Of a DNA stretch of 6,415 nt, positions 5,352 to 6,415 are shown in pieces. Within the stretch, counting starts at the first letter, position 1; every line of letters starts with the position of its first letter. Made by a program: the position numbers and the translations under genes. Source of the stretch: Methylophilaceae bacterium UBA5127. Its GTDB lineage: Bacteria > Pseudomonadota > Gammaproteobacteria > Burkholderiales > Methylophilaceae. The notes under the pieces are model-generated. The model did no database searches. It was not told the DNA's origin and was given only the letters and a program-made list of their open reading frames with translations. The stretch covers positions 43,643 to 50,057 of the forward strand of contig DHYP01000041.1 in assembly GCA_002414145.1 (NCBI GenBank). The letters are read 5' to 3'.

Positions 5352-6415
5352 ATGGCAGAAAAGTTTGATGTGATTGTGGTGGGTGCTGGGCCTTCAGGCA
5401 ATGCTGCGGCGTTGCGGTTGGCAGAGGCTGGTCTAAGTGTTTTACAGATTGAGCGTGGAGAATCGCCAGGTTCAAAAAATGTGCAAGGTGCGATTTTGTA
5501 TTCTGACGCACTCGAACGCCTGATTCCAGATTTCCGTGATGATGCACCTTTGGAGCGCCATATTATTGAACAACGTATGTGGGTACTGGATGATGAGTCC
5601 TTTGTTGGCACGCACTATCGTTCTGATGCGTTCAACAAGCAGCCCTATAACCGTTACACCATGATTCGTTCTCAGTTTGATAAATGGTTTTCAGAGCGCG
5701 TGCAAAAAGCAGGCGCATTGCTGATCTGCGAGACGACAGTTTCTCACTTGTTACTGGATGGTAAGCGTGTGATAGGCGTGATGACGGACAGACAAGGTGG
5801 CGAAATTTATGCGGATGCAGTGATTTTGGCTGATGGAGTCAATTCACTACTCGCCAAAAACGCTGGCTTTCACCCAGAGCTAGAGCCAAAAGATGTGGCG
5901 TTAGCAGTAAAAGAAATTCACTTTATGCCGCAAGAAGTGATTGAGCAGCGATTTAATGTCAAAGATGAAGAAGGTGTCGTCATCGAAATGGTAGGTAAAA
6001 TCACCAAAGGCATGATGGGGACAGGATTTCTTTATACCAATCGTGAATCAGTCACTATCGGTGTGGGTTGCATGCTGTCTGATTTCAAGAAACAAAAAAT
6101 CACCCCTTATGAGTTATTAGAACAGATGAAAGCGCACCCTTCAATTAAGCCCATGCTGGATGGTGGAGAGATGAAGGAATATACCGCGCACTTGATTCCT
6201 GAAGGTGGCTACAACGCCATGCCAGACCTCTATGGTGATGGCTGGATGATTGTAGGAGATGCAGGCATGTTTGTGAATGCGGTACATCGGGAAGGCTCAA
6301 ACTTAGCCATGACGACTGGTATGCACGCGGCTGACACGCTCGTGGAACTACGTAAGGAAGGTAAGGAATTCACAGCTGCAAACCTCAAACGTTATAAAGC
6401 ACGTTTAGATGAAAG
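5352..6415 (+). CDS. fixC: FixC flavoprotein-quinone oxidoreductase (3' end beyond window)
   Basis: FixC is the ETF-ubiquinone-oxidoreductase-like subunit that docks FixAB to the membrane and passes the high-potential electron to quinone. ATG 5352 follows fixB after three bases, with AGGTGG (5338-5343) overlapping the fixB end as ribosome binding site. The frame stays open to the right edge, giving 354 complete codons of an expected 430 or so. The N-terminal Rossmann motif is [14 protein letters not shown] (7-20), then [15 protein letters not shown] (32-46). The second FAD-binding stretch is [12 protein letters not shown] (298-309), preceded by [12 protein letters not shown] and followed by [14 protein letters not shown], both highly characteristic of FixC. 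No cysteine cluster is expected here, since the ferredoxin part is the separate FixX, probably encoded next. Start and family are both clear. Confidence 0.95.
   Translation, partial: MAEKFDVIVVGAGPSGNAAALRLAEAGLSVLQIERGESPGSKNVQGAILYSDALERLIPDFRDDAPLERHIIEQRMWVLDDESFVGTHYRSDAFNKQPYNRYTMIRSQFDKWFSERVQKAGALLICETTVSHLLLDGKRVIGVMTDRQGGEIYADAVILADGVNSLLAKNAGFHPELEPKDVALAVKEIHFMPQEVIEQRFNVKDEEGVVIEMVGKITKGMMGTGFLYTNRESVTIGVGCMLSDFKKQKITPYELLEQMKAHPSIKPMLDGGEMKEYTAHLIPEGGYNAMPDLYGDGWMIVGDAGMFVNAVHREGSNLAMTTGMHAADTLVELRKEGKEFTAANLKRYKARLDE

Overview
The window reads as part of the chromosome of a diazotrophic proteobacterium. It is AT-leaning, and the gene order (end of an isc operon, then nifV-cysE-nifW, then fixABC) fits a beta- or gammaproteobacterium. 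The Isc-type ferredoxin tail looks most like those of Betaproteobacteria, for example Nitrosomonadales/Methylophilaceae. That placement is inference and no lineage is proven by the sequence.

Layout. Positions 1-150 hold the last 49 codons of an Isc-type [2Fe-2S] ferredoxin gene (fdx), entering from the left. Positions 187-711, on the minus strand, hold a family-6 uracil/hypoxanthine-DNA glycosylase, convergent with fdx. Positions 712-1005 are a divergent regulatory region. It contains an inverted repeat near the glycosylase start, a TGT-N10-ACA NifA-type upstream activator site, a 20-bp palindrome and a sigma-54 (-24/-12) promoter. That promoter reads into nifV (homocitrate synthase), cysE (serine acetyltransferase) and nifW (nitrogenase-protective protein), which are closely spaced and all on the plus strand. 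A second regulatory gap (3258-3399) carries a second NifA-type site and a perfect sigma-54 promoter in front of fixA-fixB-fixC. fixC runs off the right edge.

How the genes work together. NifV makes homocitrate for the FeMo-cofactor. CysE makes O-acetylserine, the cysteine precursor that feeds NifS-type Fe-S assembly. NifW helps mature or protect the MoFe protein. FixABC(X) is a membrane-associated electron-bifurcating flavoprotein complex that delivers low-potential electrons to nitrogenase. Both operons carry the same signal pair, and the two activator sites match at 13 of 16 positions when one is reverse-complemented. They are therefore probably co-activated by NifA with RpoN.

Main anomaly. 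fixA is interrupted by an in-frame TAA (4078-4080). The same frame then stays open for 53 more codons that encode the expected FixA C-terminal arm, ending at TGA 4240-4242. This is one substitution (TCA to TAA would suffice) away from a normal 280-residue FixA. It may be a fresh nonsense mutation, a sequence error, or a two-piece FixA.
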